A stretch of DNA of 64,000 nt, taken from NCBI RefSeq assembly GCF_000818015.1, contig NZ_CP007511.1:1722001-1786000 (forward strand), in the 5' to 3' direction. The translations under genes were made by a program, and so were the position numbers. Each line of letters opens with the position of its first letter. Position 1 is the stretch's first letter. The stretch comes from Stutzerimonas balearica DSM 6083 (lineage in GTDB: Bacteria; Pseudomonadota; Gammaproteobacteria; Pseudomonadales; Pseudomonadaceae). The notes below the pieces were generated by a model, which saw only the letters and a program-made list of their open reading frames with translations, was not told the origin of the DNA and made no database searches. Shown here one piece after another: positions 38,278-46,903 of the stretch.

Positions 38278-39759
38278 ATGGCGGGCGTAACAGGCATCGG
38301 TTCCGGAATCGATATCGACAGTATCGTTGCGAGTATGGTCGCTGCTGAGCGTGCTCCGAAGGAAAGCCAGCTTGCAACCCTCGAGAAAAAGACCACCACG
38401 CAAATCACAGCGATTGGCGCCCTTAAAGGCGCAATAAGTGACTTCCAGGCCGCGCTGGGTGCTTTGAACAAGCCAAACCTGTTCCAGGCGCGCTCGGCTA
38501 CGTCCAGTAAGTCCGATCTGGTAGGTGTTACGGCGGCAACTACTGCGGGAGCTGGCAGCTATCAGCTGGAGGTCAAGTCCCTGGCGAGTAGCAGCAAGGT
38601 GGCATTGCAGCCGTTCACCAATACTGCCGAGGCGCCCGCTACCTTTGGCGGTGGCACGCTGACGTTCAAGGTGGGCGACGAGAGCCTTTCGGTCACCGTG
38701 GACGACGCCAATAACACGCTGGTGGGCATCCGCGATGCAGTCAATGCGAGTGGCAAGGAAGTTGGGCTCACTGCCACCATCGTTACAGATGATGCGGGTG
38801 CGCGACTGGTGCTCAGCAGTGCCAGTACCGGGACAGGTGAAGATATAACGGTCGAAGGCAAAACAACGAATGCCGGGATGGGAAGCCTCTCGCTTGAAGC
38901 TTTGAAATTTGATGGCTCGATCGTCGAACCAAAGCTGAGCGATTTTGAAAACGATCCGCAAGGATATGAGTCGGCAATGGCCCTATACCGGGAAGGCCCC
39001 ATGACCCTTTCCAAGGCGCAAAGCGCGCAGATTTCTGTTGATGGTCTGTTGATCACCAGTAAGACAAACAAAGTAGACAGCGCTATCGAGGGCGTCACGC
39101 TCGACCTCAAGGCCAAAACGGCCGCCAACGAGCCCTTGACCATCACAGTGGCGGAAGACAAGGTTGGGGTCAAAAAGCAGATTCAGTCCTTTGTCGACAG
39201 CTACAACAAGCTGATCGGTGTGATCAATGCGCAGACGAAGGTCACAGCGGTTGGTGATGACAAGGCGCCGCTAACGGGGGCCTTGGTTGGCGATGCCACA
39301 GCGCGCACCTTGCTTAACACGATTCGCAACGAGCTGGTTAATGTGCAGAGTGATGGCGCCATACGCGCGCTGACGGACATCGGCATCACCACACAGAAGG
39401 ACGGTACGCTGGCCATCGATAGCACCAAGCTGGACAAGGCGATGGCTAACAACTTCGCGGAACTGCCGGCGCTGTTTACTGGAGAGCAGGGGCTTGCCAC
39501 ACGACTGGATAACAAGCTCAAGCCTTACACCGAAACCGGGGGGATTCTCGAGCAGCGCAACAAGGCTATGACCGAGACGATCTCCAAGATCGATGACCAG
39601 AAGGAAGACCTGACGCGCCGCATCGCTTCGCTACAGGAGCGGTTGTACAAGCAGTTCAACGCCATGGACACCCTGGTCGGCCAGTTAACCAATACTTCCA
39701 ACAGCCTTCTGGCTTCGTTGGAAAATCTGCCTTGGGCCGCGAGCAATTCGAAAAAATGA
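38278..39759 (+). CDS. fliD: Flagellar filament cap protein FliD
   Basis: Caps the growing filament and guides flagellin assembly. The 493-residue product starts MAGVTGIGSGIDIDSIVASMV, the canonical FliD N terminus. It has the C-terminal region QIQSFVDSYNKLIGVINAQTKV and a helical end (EDLTRRIASLQERLYKQFNAMD). The central domain is variable. GAGG lies upstream of the ATG. A very strong terminator follows directly. Confidence 0.94.
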   Translation: MAGVTGIGSGIDIDSIVASMVAAERAPKESQLATLEKKTTTQITAIGALKGAISDFQAALGALNKPNLFQARSATSSKSDLVGVTAATTAGAGSYQLEVKSLASSSKVALQPFTNTAEAPATFGGGTLTFKVGDESLSVTVDDANNTLVGIRDAVNASGKEVGLTATIVTDDAGARLVLSSASTGTGEDITVEGKTTNAGMGSLSLEALKFDGSIVEPKLSDFENDPQGYESAMALYREGPMTLSKAQSAQISVDGLLITSKTNKVDSAIEGVTLDLKAKTAANEPLTITVAEDKVGVKKQIQSFVDSYNKLIGVINAQTKVTAVGDDKAPLTGALVGDATARTLLNTIRNELVNVQSDGAIRALTDIGITTQKDGTLAIDSTKLDKAMANNFAELPALFTGEQGLATRLDNKLKPYTETGGILEQRNKAMTETISKIDDQKEDLTRRIASLQERLYKQFNAMDTLVGQLTNTSNSLLASLENLPWAASNSKK

Positions 39760-39769
39760 CGGCTTCAAC

Positions 39770-39807
39770 AGAAATAAAAAACCGCCTTCGGGCGGTTTTT
39801 TATTTCT
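39770..39807 (+). terminator. Rho-independent terminator after fliD
   Basis: A 17-bp perfect stem (GC-rich top with a TTCG tetraloop, A-tract below and T-tract after). It begins 10 bases after the fliD stop and could work in both directions. Confidence 0.95.
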
Positions 39808-39817
39808 GTTCGATGTT

Positions 39818-39843
39818 CAAGTCTGGCGCGCCCTGACCGATAA
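39818..39843 (+). promoter_or_regulatory. Sigma28 promoter of fliS
   Basis: CAAG (39818-39821), 14 bases, ACCGATAA (39836-39843), seven of eight -10 matches. It lies right after the fliD terminator and 37 bases upstream of fliS. Confidence 0.7.
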
Positions 39844-39880
39844 ACAGATCATGCGATTGATGTGATGAGGGTTTCTTCCA

Positions 39881-40267
39881 ATGAATGCTATGGCAGCAAT
39901 GCGGCAATATCAGCAGGTCGGCGTAAAAGCGCAGGTTACCGAGGCCGACCCGCATCGTCTGATCCAGATGCTGATGCAGGGCGGGCTCGACCGAATTGCC
40001 CAGGCTCGTGGCGCGATGCTGCGCCAAGCGTATGCGGAGAAAGGTGTGCTGATTGGTAAGGCAATCAACATCGTTGGCGGGTTGCGTGACGTGCTGGACA
40101 AGGAGGCCGGGGGTGAGCTGGCTGAGAATCTCGAACGTCTTTACGAATATATGACGATGCGCCTGTTCGAGGCCAGTCGCCATAATGACGTTGGCAAGCT
40201 CGACGAAGTGGCATCGTTGCTGTCAGAGGTCAAGAACGGTTGGGACGCCATCGGGCCCAACGCCTAA
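39881..40267 (+). CDS. fliS: Flagellar export chaperone FliS
   Basis: Binds the C terminus of flagellin in the cytoplasm and delivers it for export. 128 residues, mostly helical, with the family pattern MAAMRQYQQVGVKAQVTEADPHRLIQMLMQGGLDRI at the N terminus and GWDAI near the C terminus. It has its own sigma28 promoter and its own terminator, so it forms a separate transcript from fliC-flaG-fliD. No fliT or fleQ follows. Confidence 0.94.
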   Translation: MNAMAAMRQYQQVGVKAQVTEADPHRLIQMLMQGGLDRIAQARGAMLRQAYAEKGVLIGKAINIVGGLRDVLDKEAGGELAENLERLYEYMTMRLFEASRHNDVGKLDEVASLLSEVKNGWDAIGPNA

Positions 40268-40283
40268 GTTGGCTCGGGATTGC

Positions 40284-40314
40284 AAAAAGCGCTGGCATTG
40301 CCAGCGCTTTTTTT
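40284..40314 (+). terminator. Rho-independent terminator after fliS
   Basis: Stem AAAAAGCGCTGGCA/TGCCAGCGCTTTTT followed by more T residues, 16 bases after the fliS stop. It ends about 35 bases from the convergent ppnP. Confidence 0.93.
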
Positions 40315-40349
40315 GTTCGCTCGCTAATCTGTCGGCCAATAACTGGGTG

Positions 40350-40631
40350 TTAGCGATACTCGCAGAGATACGCAGTATCTACGGCGACCTTTAGCTGGAA
40401 CTTGCTATTGGCGGGAACTGTAAACTGAGTTCCAGCAGCAAATGTCCGATAATCCTCGGCATCGGGCAGCTTCACATCCAGGCTGCCGGCAATAACGTGC
40501 ATGACTTCCAGTTGGCTCGTACCGAATTCGTACTCACCTGGTGCCATTACGCCAACCGTGGCAGGGCCTTCGACCATATCGAACGCGATGGATTTGACGG
40601 TGCCATCGAAGTACTCGTTAACCTTGAACAT
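40350..40631 (-). CDS. ppnP: Pyrimidine/purine nucleoside phosphorylase PpnP
   Basis: A small cupin-fold enzyme (YaiE/DUF1255) that cleaves nucleosides with phosphate into base and ribose-1-phosphate. The 93-residue length matches the E. coli protein (94). The sequence [39 protein letters not shown] and the C-terminal FQLKV...YLCEY are characteristic. The start at 40631 was chosen over an ATG five codons upstream because it matches the family N terminus. Divergent from the YkgJ-type gene. Confidence 0.93.
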   Translation of the reverse strand: MFKVNEYFDGTVKSIAFDMVEGPATVGVMAPGEYEFGTSQLEVMHVIAGSLDVKLPDAEDYRTFAAGTQFTVPANSKFQLKVAVDTAYLCEYR

Positions 40632-40812
40632 GCTGATACCTTGCATGAGTTAAAAATGGGTGGCCAGTATGCCCAAGCGTCCGAACGTCGTCACCTGGCC
40701 AGGCGGTTCGATCTCGGTAGAAAAGGGCGTCGCGTAACGAAATGTCAGCGAGGGGTGCGTTCGGCGTGACCGCAAACTAATATTTCGTTCGTGATTCGGT
40801 CAGGAGTAGTCA

Positions 40813-41064
40813 ATGGAGTGTCGTTCCGGATGCGGGGCATGTTGCATCGCTCCTTCCATCAGTTCGCCTATACCTGGCATGCCACAAGGCAAACCCGCAG
40901 GGGTGCGCTGTGCTCAGCTTTCGGCGCAGTTCCGCTGCCTGATTTTCGGCGATGCTGAAAGGCCGGCGGTGTGCTCGGCTTTCCAGGCCGAGCCGGCAAT
41001 TTGCGGTCAGGACCGCGAAGATGCTGTGCGGATTCTTGGTTGGCTTGAACAAGCCACGGCCTGA
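40813..41064 (+). CDS. YkgJ family cysteine cluster protein
   Basis: An 83-residue cytoplasmic protein with a CxxxCGACC N-terminal motif and further cysteines at CAQ, RCLIFG, VCSAF and ICGQD. This is the metal- or Fe-S-binding cluster arrangement of the YkgJ (CxxCxxCC) family. Function is unknown. GGAG precedes the ATG. It lies 34 bases before the START-domain gene and probably shares its transcript. Confidence 0.85.
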   Translation: MECRSGCGACCIAPSISSPIPGMPQGKPAGVRCAQLSAQFRCLIFGDAERPAVCSAFQAEPAICGQDREDAVRILGWLEQATA

Positions 41065-41098
41065 CCGGTCCGATTCGCATACAACAAAAAGGTGAAGC

Positions 41099-41704
41099 AT
41101 GAATTTGAAAGGTTGCGTTGTGGGTGCCTTGCTGATGTTGCCGCTGCTTTCCGTGCAGGCCGCCGAAGGCTGGGAGCTGGCCAAGGAGGAGGATGGCGTC
41201 AAGGTCTATTTGCAGACGGTCCCGGGTTCGAAGTACAAGGCTTATCGCGGCGTCGCGATGATGGATACGGATGTCGCAACACTCAAGAAGCTCCAGGAAG
41301 ACGTCGGCGGCGCCTGTGCGTGGATCCACGAGTGCAAGGAGCAGAAGCTGCTCAAACAGGAGGGAAGCACAGCGGTAACCTATACCCGTTTCAATACCCC
41401 CTGGCCAGTCACTCCGCGTGACTCCGTGGTTCAGGTAACGGAAAGCAAGCTCAAGAACGGCGGGCTGCGCCGTGATCTGAAGGGGCTTCCCCAGTACCTT
41501 CCGGAAGAGGATGGCTATGTTCGTGTGAGCGAAGTGGAGGGCTTCTGGGAGATGAATCCGCAACCCGGCGGTGAAGTCGAGGTGGTCTATCAGGTGCACA
41601 CCGAGCCGGGTGGTAGCGTGCCGTCCTGGCTGGCCAACAAGTTCGTGGTCGAGGCGCCTTTGAACACCTTGCGTAACCTGCGCGAGCGCGCCGAAAAGCG
41701 TTGA
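41099..41704 (+). CDS. Secreted START-domain protein
   Basis: 201 residues with a signal peptide (MNLKGCVVGALLMLPLLSVQA, cleavage after AQA) and a START-like lipid-binding fold, recognisable from WELAKEEDGVKVYLQTVPGSKYKAYRG and YTRFNTPWPVTPRDSVV. Bacterial START proteins are thought to bind lipids or hydrophobic ligands in the periplasm; the ligand here is unknown. AAAGGTGAAG is the ribosome-binding site. Convergent with gltA through a shared terminator. Confidence 0.88.
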   Translation: MNLKGCVVGALLMLPLLSVQAAEGWELAKEEDGVKVYLQTVPGSKYKAYRGVAMMDTDVATLKKLQEDVGGACAWIHECKEQKLLKQEGSTAVTYTRFNTPWPVTPRDSVVQVTESKLKNGGLRRDLKGLPQYLPEEDGYVRVSEVEGFWEMNPQPGGEVEVVYQVHTEPGGSVPSWLANKFVVEAPLNTLRNLRERAEKR

Positions 41705-41721
41705 GTGTGCCCGTAGGAGAA

Positions 41722-41750
41722 AAAGAAGGCTGCCCTAGGCAGCCTTCTTT
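41722..41750. terminator. Bidirectional terminator between the START gene and gltA
   Basis: Stem AAAGAAGGCTGCC/GGCAGCCTTCTTT with a three-base loop, A/T tracts on both sides. It serves both convergent genes. Confidence 0.92.
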
Positions 41751-41766
41751 CTTAAACCAGCCTGTT

Positions 41767-43041
41767 TTAGCGCGGCAGATCGCGCTTGGCGGGGCCGGTG
41801 TAGAGCTGACGCGGGCGGCCAATCTTCTGGCCCGAAGCGATCATTTCCTTCCAGTGGGAAATCCAGCCGACAGTCCGCGACATCGCGAAGATGACCGTGA
41901 ACATGCTGGTAGGAATGCCGATGGCCTTGAGGATGATGCCCGAGTAGAAGTCCACGTTCGGGTACAGGTTGCGCTCGGCGAAGTAGGGGTCGCTCAGGGC
42001 GATCTCTTCCAGCTTCATCGCGAGTTCGAGCTGCGGATCGTTGATGCCCAGCTCGCCCAGAACCTCATCGCAGGTCTGCTTCATGACCTTGGCGCGCGGG
42101 TCGAAGTTCTTGTACACGCGGTGACCGAAGCCCATCAGCTTGAACGGATCGTTCTTGTCCTTGGCCTTGGCCAGGAACTTCTCGATGTTGGACACGTCGC
42201 CGATCTCGTCCAGCATGGTGAGTACGGCTTCGTTGGCGCCGCCGTGAGCCGGGCCCCACAGCGCGGCGATGCCGGCGGCGATACAGGCGAACGGGTTGGC
42301 GCCGGTCGAGCCCGCCAGGCGGACAGTCGAAGTAGATGCATTCTGCTCATGGTCAGCGTGGAGGATGAAGATCCGATCCATCGCCTTGGCCAACACCGGG
42401 CTGATCGGCTTAACCTCGGCCGGGGTGTTGAACATCATGTGCAGGAAGTTTTCTGCATAGTTCAGGTCGTTGCGCGGATACATCAGCGGCTGACCCATGG
42501 AGTACTTGTAGACCATCGCGGCGATGGTCGGCATCTTCGCGATCAGTCGATGCGCGGAGATTTCACGATGCTGCGGATTATTGATATCCAGCGAGTCGTG
42601 GTAGAAGGCGGAAAGTGCACCCACGATGCCGCACATGACAGCCATCGGATGAGCATCGCGGCGGAAGCCGTTGAGGAACGTCTTTAGCTGCTCGTGAACG
42701 ATGGTGTGGTTCTTGATGGTGTCGACGAACTTGGCTTTCTGCTCGACGGTGGGCAGCTCGCCATTGAGCAGCAGGTAGCAGGTTTCCAGGTAGTCGGATT
42801 TCTCGGCCAGCTGCTCGATCGGATAGCCACGATGCAGCAGGATGCCCTGGTCACCGTCGATGTAGGTGATCTTGGATTCGCAAGAGGCGGTGGACATGAA
42901 GCCCGGATCGAAGGTGAAGTGACCCGTGGAGGTCCCCAGGCTTCGTACATCTATAACGTCAGGCCCTACGGTACCGGAATAAACGGGCAGTTCGACGGGG
43001 GCGGCGCCCTCGATGATCAACTGCGCTTTCTTGTCAGCCAT
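41767..43041 (-). CDS. gltA: Citrate synthase (type II)
   Basis: Condenses oxaloacetate and acetyl-CoA to citrate. The 424-residue product has the catalytic His-His-Asp environment in [46 protein letters not shown] and [15 protein letters not shown]. This length and sequence type correspond to the NADH-sensitive hexameric enzymes of Gram-negatives. AGGAGG precedes the ATG. It is divergent from sdhC and has a clear sigma70 promoter. Confidence 0.97.
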   Translation of the reverse strand: MADKKAQLIIEGAAPVELPVYSGTVGPDVIDVRSLGTSTGHFTFDPGFMSTASCESKITYIDGDQGILLHRGYPIEQLAEKSDYLETCYLLLNGELPTVEQKAKFVDTIKNHTIVHEQLKTFLNGFRRDAHPMAVMCGIVGALSAFYHDSLDINNPQHREISAHRLIAKMPTIAAMVYKYSMGQPLMYPRNDLNYAENFLHMMFNTPAEVKPISPVLAKAMDRIFILHADHEQNASTSTVRLAGSTGANPFACIAAGIAALWGPAHGGANEAVLTMLDEIGDVSNIEKFLAKAKDKNDPFKLMGFGHRVYKNFDPRAKVMKQTCDEVLGELGINDPQLELAMKLEEIALSDPYFAERNLYPNVDFYSGIILKAIGIPTSMFTVIFAMSRTVGWISHWKEMIASGQKIGRPRQLYTGPAKRDLPR

Positions 43042-43099
43042 GCATGGCCTCCTGTTTTGTGCTTGGAATCATCATGGCCCCCCACGCAGGGCCCGCATC

Positions 43100-43127
43100 A
43101 CTATAGTGTGATAAATCGCAAAGTCAA
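43100..43127 (-). promoter_or_regulatory. Sigma70 promoter of gltA
   Basis: On the minus strand TTGACT (43122-43127), 16 bases, TATAGT (43100-43105). The -35 matches five of six and the -10 five of six consensus bases. It lies about 60 bases upstream of the gltA start. Confidence 0.8.
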
Positions 43128-43241
43128 TTTGCGCAGAGCCTCGCTGCAGAGGGGGTTCGGGGGTGTCTGTGCAGCGCTGGGCTGACTGTTTACGGCATTT
43201 ATATAGGGGTCGCCATCAGCCTTTAGTGGCACTTCACCACA

Positions 43242-43270
43242 TTGTGCTTAGTGACCTAACTGTTTATACT
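43242..43270 (+). promoter_or_regulatory. Candidate sigma70 promoter of the sdh operon
   Basis: TTGTGC (43242-43247), 17 bases, TATACT (43265-43270). The -10 is good and the -35 weak, about 130 bases upstream of sdhC. Confidence 0.55.
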
Positions 43271-43401
43271 CCGGCACCGACCGGCAGGGGCCTTACAGGC
43301 GGAAATCTGTAGGTTGTCACTCGTGGGTAGCGGGTACTGCTGCGTACTCTTCCCAACAACTTTGCCCTGCGCTCTGGGGCTCTCAAGTGTGAAAAGAAGC
43401 C

Positions 43402-43776
43402 GTGAAAAGCCAACGACCTGTAAACCTAGATCTTAGGACAATAAAACTCCCAATCACTGCTTACACGTCGATTCTCCACCGTGTATCCGGTGTCATCCTG
43501 TTCATCGGTATCGCGCTCATGCTGTTCGCGCTCGATGCATCGCTGTCTTCGCCAGAAGGCTTCGATGAGGTGCGAGGCTACCTGAGCAGCCCATTGGCCA
43601 AGCTGATTGTCTGGGCGCTGCTTTCGGCGCTTCTCTATCACTTGGTCGCTGGCATTCGCCACCTGGTGATGGATACGGGTCACGGTGAGACGCTCGAGGG
43701 CGGCAAGCTGGGCTCGAAGATCGTCATCATCGTTTCTGCGGTACTGATCGTTTTGGCGGGAGTGTGGATATGGTAA
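43402..43776 (+). CDS. sdhC: Succinate dehydrogenase cytochrome b556 subunit
   Basis: A 124-residue membrane anchor of complex II with three helices. It has the quinone-site motif SILHRVSGVILF and the heme b ligand region LYHLVAGIRHLVMDTG. The start is GTG at 43402 (MKSQRPVNLDLRTIKLP); the next in-frame GTG upstream runs straight into a stop. First gene of sdhCDAB; its stop overlaps the sdhD start. Confidence 0.95.
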   Translation: MKSQRPVNLDLRTIKLPITAYTSILHRVSGVILFIGIALMLFALDASLSSPEGFDEVRGYLSSPLAKLIVWALLSALLYHLVAGIRHLVMDTGHGETLEGGKLGSKIVIIVSAVLIVLAGVWIW

Positions 43777-44138
43777 CCAACGTCACCAACTTCTCGCGTT
43801 CAGGTCTGTATGACTGGATGGCGCAGCGTGTGTCGGCAGTCGTGCTGGCGGCTTATTTCCTGTTTCTTCTCGGATACCTGATTGCCAACCCAGGGTTGGA
43901 ATTCGCTCAGTGGCGCGAGCTTTTTTCGGCCAACTGGATGCGCATCTTCAGTCTGCTGGCGCTGGTTTCGCTTAGCGTGCATGCATGGGTCGGTATGTGG
44001 ACGATTTCCACTGACTACCTGACCAACATGGCGATCGGTAAGTGGGCTACCGGCGTGCGTTTCCTGTTCCAGGCGGTGTGTGGCATTGCCATGTTCACCT
44101 TCTTCGTCTGGGGCGTACAGATTCTGTGGGGTATCTGA
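43770..44138 (+). CDS. sdhD: Succinate dehydrogenase hydrophobic membrane anchor subunit
   Basis: A 122-residue three-helix membrane subunit (MVTNVTNFSRSGLYDWMAQRVSAVVL) with the heme/quinone region SVHAWVGMWTISTDYL. The ATG lies within the end of sdhC (ATGGTAA), and GGGAG seven bases upstream supports it over the in-frame GTG two codons earlier. With SdhC it binds heme b and ubiquinone. Confidence 0.94.
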   Translation: MVTNVTNFSRSGLYDWMAQRVSAVVLAAYFLFLLGYLIANPGLEFAQWRELFSANWMRIFSLLALVSLSVHAWVGMWTISTDYLTNMAIGKWATGVRFLFQAVCGIAMFTFFVWGVQILWGI

Positions 44139-44141
44139 TTC

Positions 44142-45914
44142 ATGGCTAACATTCGTACGCTTTCCTTCGATGCCATCATCGTTGGCGGTGGTGGCGCCGG
44201 TATGCGCGCTGCGCTGCAGCTCTCCCAGTCGGGGCATAAGACCGCCGTGGTTACCAAGGTCTTCCCGACCCGTTCGCACACCGTGTCTGCTCAGGGTGGC
44301 ATCACCTGTGCGATCGCCTCTGCCGACCCGAACGATGACTGGCGTTGGCACATGTACGATACCGTCAAGGGCTCCGACTATATCGGTGACCAGGACGCGA
44401 TCGAATACATGTGCTCGGTCGGCCCGGAAGCCGTGTTCGAACTCGAGCACATGGGCCTGCCGTTCTCCCGTACCGAAACCGGTCGCATCTACCAGCGTCC
44501 GTTCGGCGGTCAGTCCAAGGACTACGGCAAGGGTGGCCAGGCTGCCCGTACCTGTGCCGCTGCCGACCGTACCGGCCACGCGCTGCTGCACACCCTTTAT
44601 CAGGGCAACCTGAAAAACGACACCACCTTCCTCAACGAGTGGTATGCAGTCGACCTGGTGAAAAACCAGGATGGCGCAGTGGTCGGTGTCATCGCCATCT
44701 GCATCGAGAATGGCGAAACCGTCTACATTCGCTCCAAGGCCACGGTTCTGGCCACCGGCGGTGCCGGCCGTATCTACGCATCGACCACCAACGCCCTGAT
44801 CAACACCGGTGACGGTGTCGGCATGGCGCTGCGCGCCGGCGTACCGGTGCAGGACATCGAGATGTGGCAGTTCCACCCGACCGGTATCGCTGGTGCCGGT
44901 GTGCTGGTAACCGAAGGTTGCCGCGGTGAAGGTGGTTACCTGATCAACAAGCACGGCGAGCGCTTCATGGAGCGTTACGCGCCGAACGCGAAGGACCTGG
45001 CTGGTCGCGACGTCGTGGCACGCTCGATGGTCAAGGAAATCCTGGCGGGTAACGGCTGTGGCCCGGATGGCGACCACGTGATGCTGAAGCTGGATCACCT
45101 GGGCGAGGAAGTGCTGCATAGCCGCCTGCCAGGTATCTGTGAGCTGTCGAAGACCTTTGCTCACGTTGATCCGGTCGTTGCACCGGTGCCGGTTGTTCCG
45201 ACCTGCCACTACATGATGGGTGGTATCGCCACCAACATCCATGGCCAGGCGATTACTCAGGACGCCAACGGCAACGACAAGATCATCGACGGTCTGTTCG
45301 CGGTGGGCGAAGTGGCCTGCGTATCCGTACATGGCGCCAACCGTCTGGGTGGCAACTCGCTGCTCGACCTCGTGGTGTTCGGTCGTGCTGCCGGTCTGCA
45401 CCTGGAGAAGGCGCTGAAGGAAGGTATCGAGCACCGCGGTGCGAGCGAAACCGACCTCGACGTGGCCCTGGCTCGTCTTGCAGGCGTGAACGAGCGGACC
45501 ACTGGCGAAGACGTTGCGCCGCTGCGCAAAGAGCTGCAGAACTGCATGCAGAACTACTTCGGCGTGTTCCGTACCGGCGAGTACATGCAGAAGGGTATCG
45601 CTCAGCTGTCGGATCTGCGTCAGCGCATTGCCAACGTCAAGATCGCCGACAAGAGCCAGGCGTTCAATACCGCGCGTATCGAAGCGCTCGAGCTCCAGAA
45701 CCTGCTCGAAGTGGCCGAGGCGACTGCCGTTGCGGCTGAGGCGCGCAAGGAGTCCCGCGGCGCCCATGCCCGTGAAGATTTCGAAGAGCGTGATGACGAG
45801 AACTGGCTGTGCCACACCCTGTACTTCCCCGGCGAGAAGCGGGTAGGCAAGCGTGCCGTGAACTTCGCTCCGAAGACCGTTCCGGCATTCGAGCCGAAGG
45901 TCCGGACTTACTGA
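44142..45914 (+). CDS. sdhA: Succinate dehydrogenase flavoprotein subunit
   Basis: Catalytic 590-residue subunit oxidising succinate to fumarate. The dinucleotide-binding [11 protein letters not shown] lies at 15-25, and His46 in [10 protein letters not shown] is the covalent FAD attachment site. Active-site motifs such as [21 protein letters not shown] and [18 protein letters not shown] are present. It starts 3 bases after sdhD. Confidence 0.97.
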   Translation: MANIRTLSFDAIIVGGGGAGMRAALQLSQSGHKTAVVTKVFPTRSHTVSAQGGITCAIASADPNDDWRWHMYDTVKGSDYIGDQDAIEYMCSVGPEAVFELEHMGLPFSRTETGRIYQRPFGGQSKDYGKGGQAARTCAAADRTGHALLHTLYQGNLKNDTTFLNEWYAVDLVKNQDGAVVGVIAICIENGETVYIRSKATVLATGGAGRIYASTTNALINTGDGVGMALRAGVPVQDIEMWQFHPTGIAGAGVLVTEGCRGEGGYLINKHGERFMERYAPNAKDLAGRDVVARSMVKEILAGNGCGPDGDHVMLKLDHLGEEVLHSRLPGICELSKTFAHVDPVVAPVPVVPTCHYMMGGIATNIHGQAITQDANGNDKIIDGLFAVGEVACVSVHGANRLGGNSLLDLVVFGRAAGLHLEKALKEGIEHRGASETDLDVALARLAGVNERTTGEDVAPLRKELQNCMQNYFGVFRTGEYMQKGIAQLSDLRQRIANVKIADKSQAFNTARIEALELQNLLEVAEATAVAAEARKESRGAHAREDFEERDDENWLCHTLYFPGEKRVGKRAVNFAPKTVPAFEPKVRTY

Positions 45915-45924
45915 GGTCACCGAT

Positions 45925-46629
45925 ATGTTGCAAGTGAGTGTTTATCGCTACAACCCGGAGCAGGACGAGAAGCCCTTCATGCAGGACTTCCAGGTCAACA
46001 CCGACGGGAAAGACCTGATGGTTCTCGATGTCCTGGCTCTGATCAAGGAACAGGACCAGGGTTTCTCGTATCGTCGCTCCTGCCGCGAAGGCGTCTGCGG
46101 CTCCGACGGTATGAACATCAACGGTAAGAATGGCCTGGCCTGCATCACGCCCTTGTCCGCCGTGGTCAAGGGCAACAAGCTGGTTATCCGTCCGTTGCCT
46201 GGTTTGCCGGTCATTCGTGACTTGGTGGTCGATATGGGCATCTTCTACAAGCAGTACGAGAAAGTTCGCCCGTACCTGATGAACGATACGCCGGCTCCGG
46301 CCATCGAACGTCTGCAAAGCCCGGAAGAGCGCGAGAAGCTGGACGGTCTGTACGAGTGCATCCTGTGCGCTTGCTGCTCGACCAGTTGCCCGTCCTTCTG
46401 GTGGAACCCTGACAAGTTCCTTGGTCCCGCCGCGCTGCTGCAGGCCTACCGTTTCCTGGCCGACAGCCGCGACACCGAGACGGAAAACCGTCTGGCGGCA
46501 TTGGATGACCCGTTCAGTGTGTTCCGCTGCCGCGGCATCATGAACTGCGTAAGTGTTTGCCCGAAAGGGTTGAACCCGACGAAGGCCATCGGCCACGTGC
46601 GCAACATGTTGCTGCAAAGCGCCACCTGA
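45925..46629 (+). CDS. sdhB: Succinate dehydrogenase iron-sulfur subunit
   Basis: A 234-residue electron-transfer subunit. The [2Fe-2S] ligands are in SCREGVCGSDGMNINGKNGLAC, the [4Fe-4S] in CILCACCSTSCP, and the [3Fe-4S] in CRGIMNCVSVCPKGL. It lies 10 bases after sdhA and is the last sdh gene. A hairpin follows before sucA. Confidence 0.97.
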   Translation: MLQVSVYRYNPEQDEKPFMQDFQVNTDGKDLMVLDVLALIKEQDQGFSYRRSCREGVCGSDGMNINGKNGLACITPLSAVVKGNKLVIRPLPGLPVIRDLVVDMGIFYKQYEKVRPYLMNDTPAPAIERLQSPEEREKLDGLYECILCACCSTSCPSFWWNPDKFLGPAALLQAYRFLADSRDTETENRLAALDDPFSVFRCRGIMNCVSVCPKGLNPTKAIGHVRNMLLQSAT

Positions 46630-46686
46630 GGTGGCAGGGTTGGATCGGTGTGGATGCTGGTCCGGCCCGTGCGTTACCCGTAGTAC

Positions 46687-46716
46687 CCACGGCGCCAGCT
46701 TAGGCGCCGTGGTTTT
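46687..46716 (+). terminator. Terminator or attenuator between sdhB and sucA
   Basis: Stem CCACGGCGCC/GGCGCCGTGG with a six-base loop followed by TTTT, in the 274-base gap. It probably separates or attenuates transcription from sdhCDAB into sucAB-lpd. Confidence 0.75.
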
Positions 46717-46903
46717 AGTAGGGATCCCAGCTCACAAAGCCGGGGTCACACTCTGAAAATTTGATGACCAGCAGGAGCATCCGGAATATCCGGAACTATC
46801 TGCGCGGTCCGTAGTGGCTTTACCTGAGTCGCTGCTTCAGAACTTGGGAAGTCATGCTGCGGTCTCCACGCTGGTGGTGTCTCCTTATCGAAGGTGACCA
46901 GAC

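Larger units (their letters stand above)
43042..43401. other. Divergent control region between gltA and sdhC, without a gene
   Basis: 360 bases containing the gltA promoter and a candidate sdhC promoter. No credible coding sequence is present. The sdh leader of about 125 bases has no recognised riboswitch. Confidence 0.7.

Noticed and set aside
43800..45920. A 706-codon minus-strand frame over sdhD and sdhA
   Set aside because: Antisense to sdhA, whose FAD motifs are unmistakable. The opposite frame has no family features.
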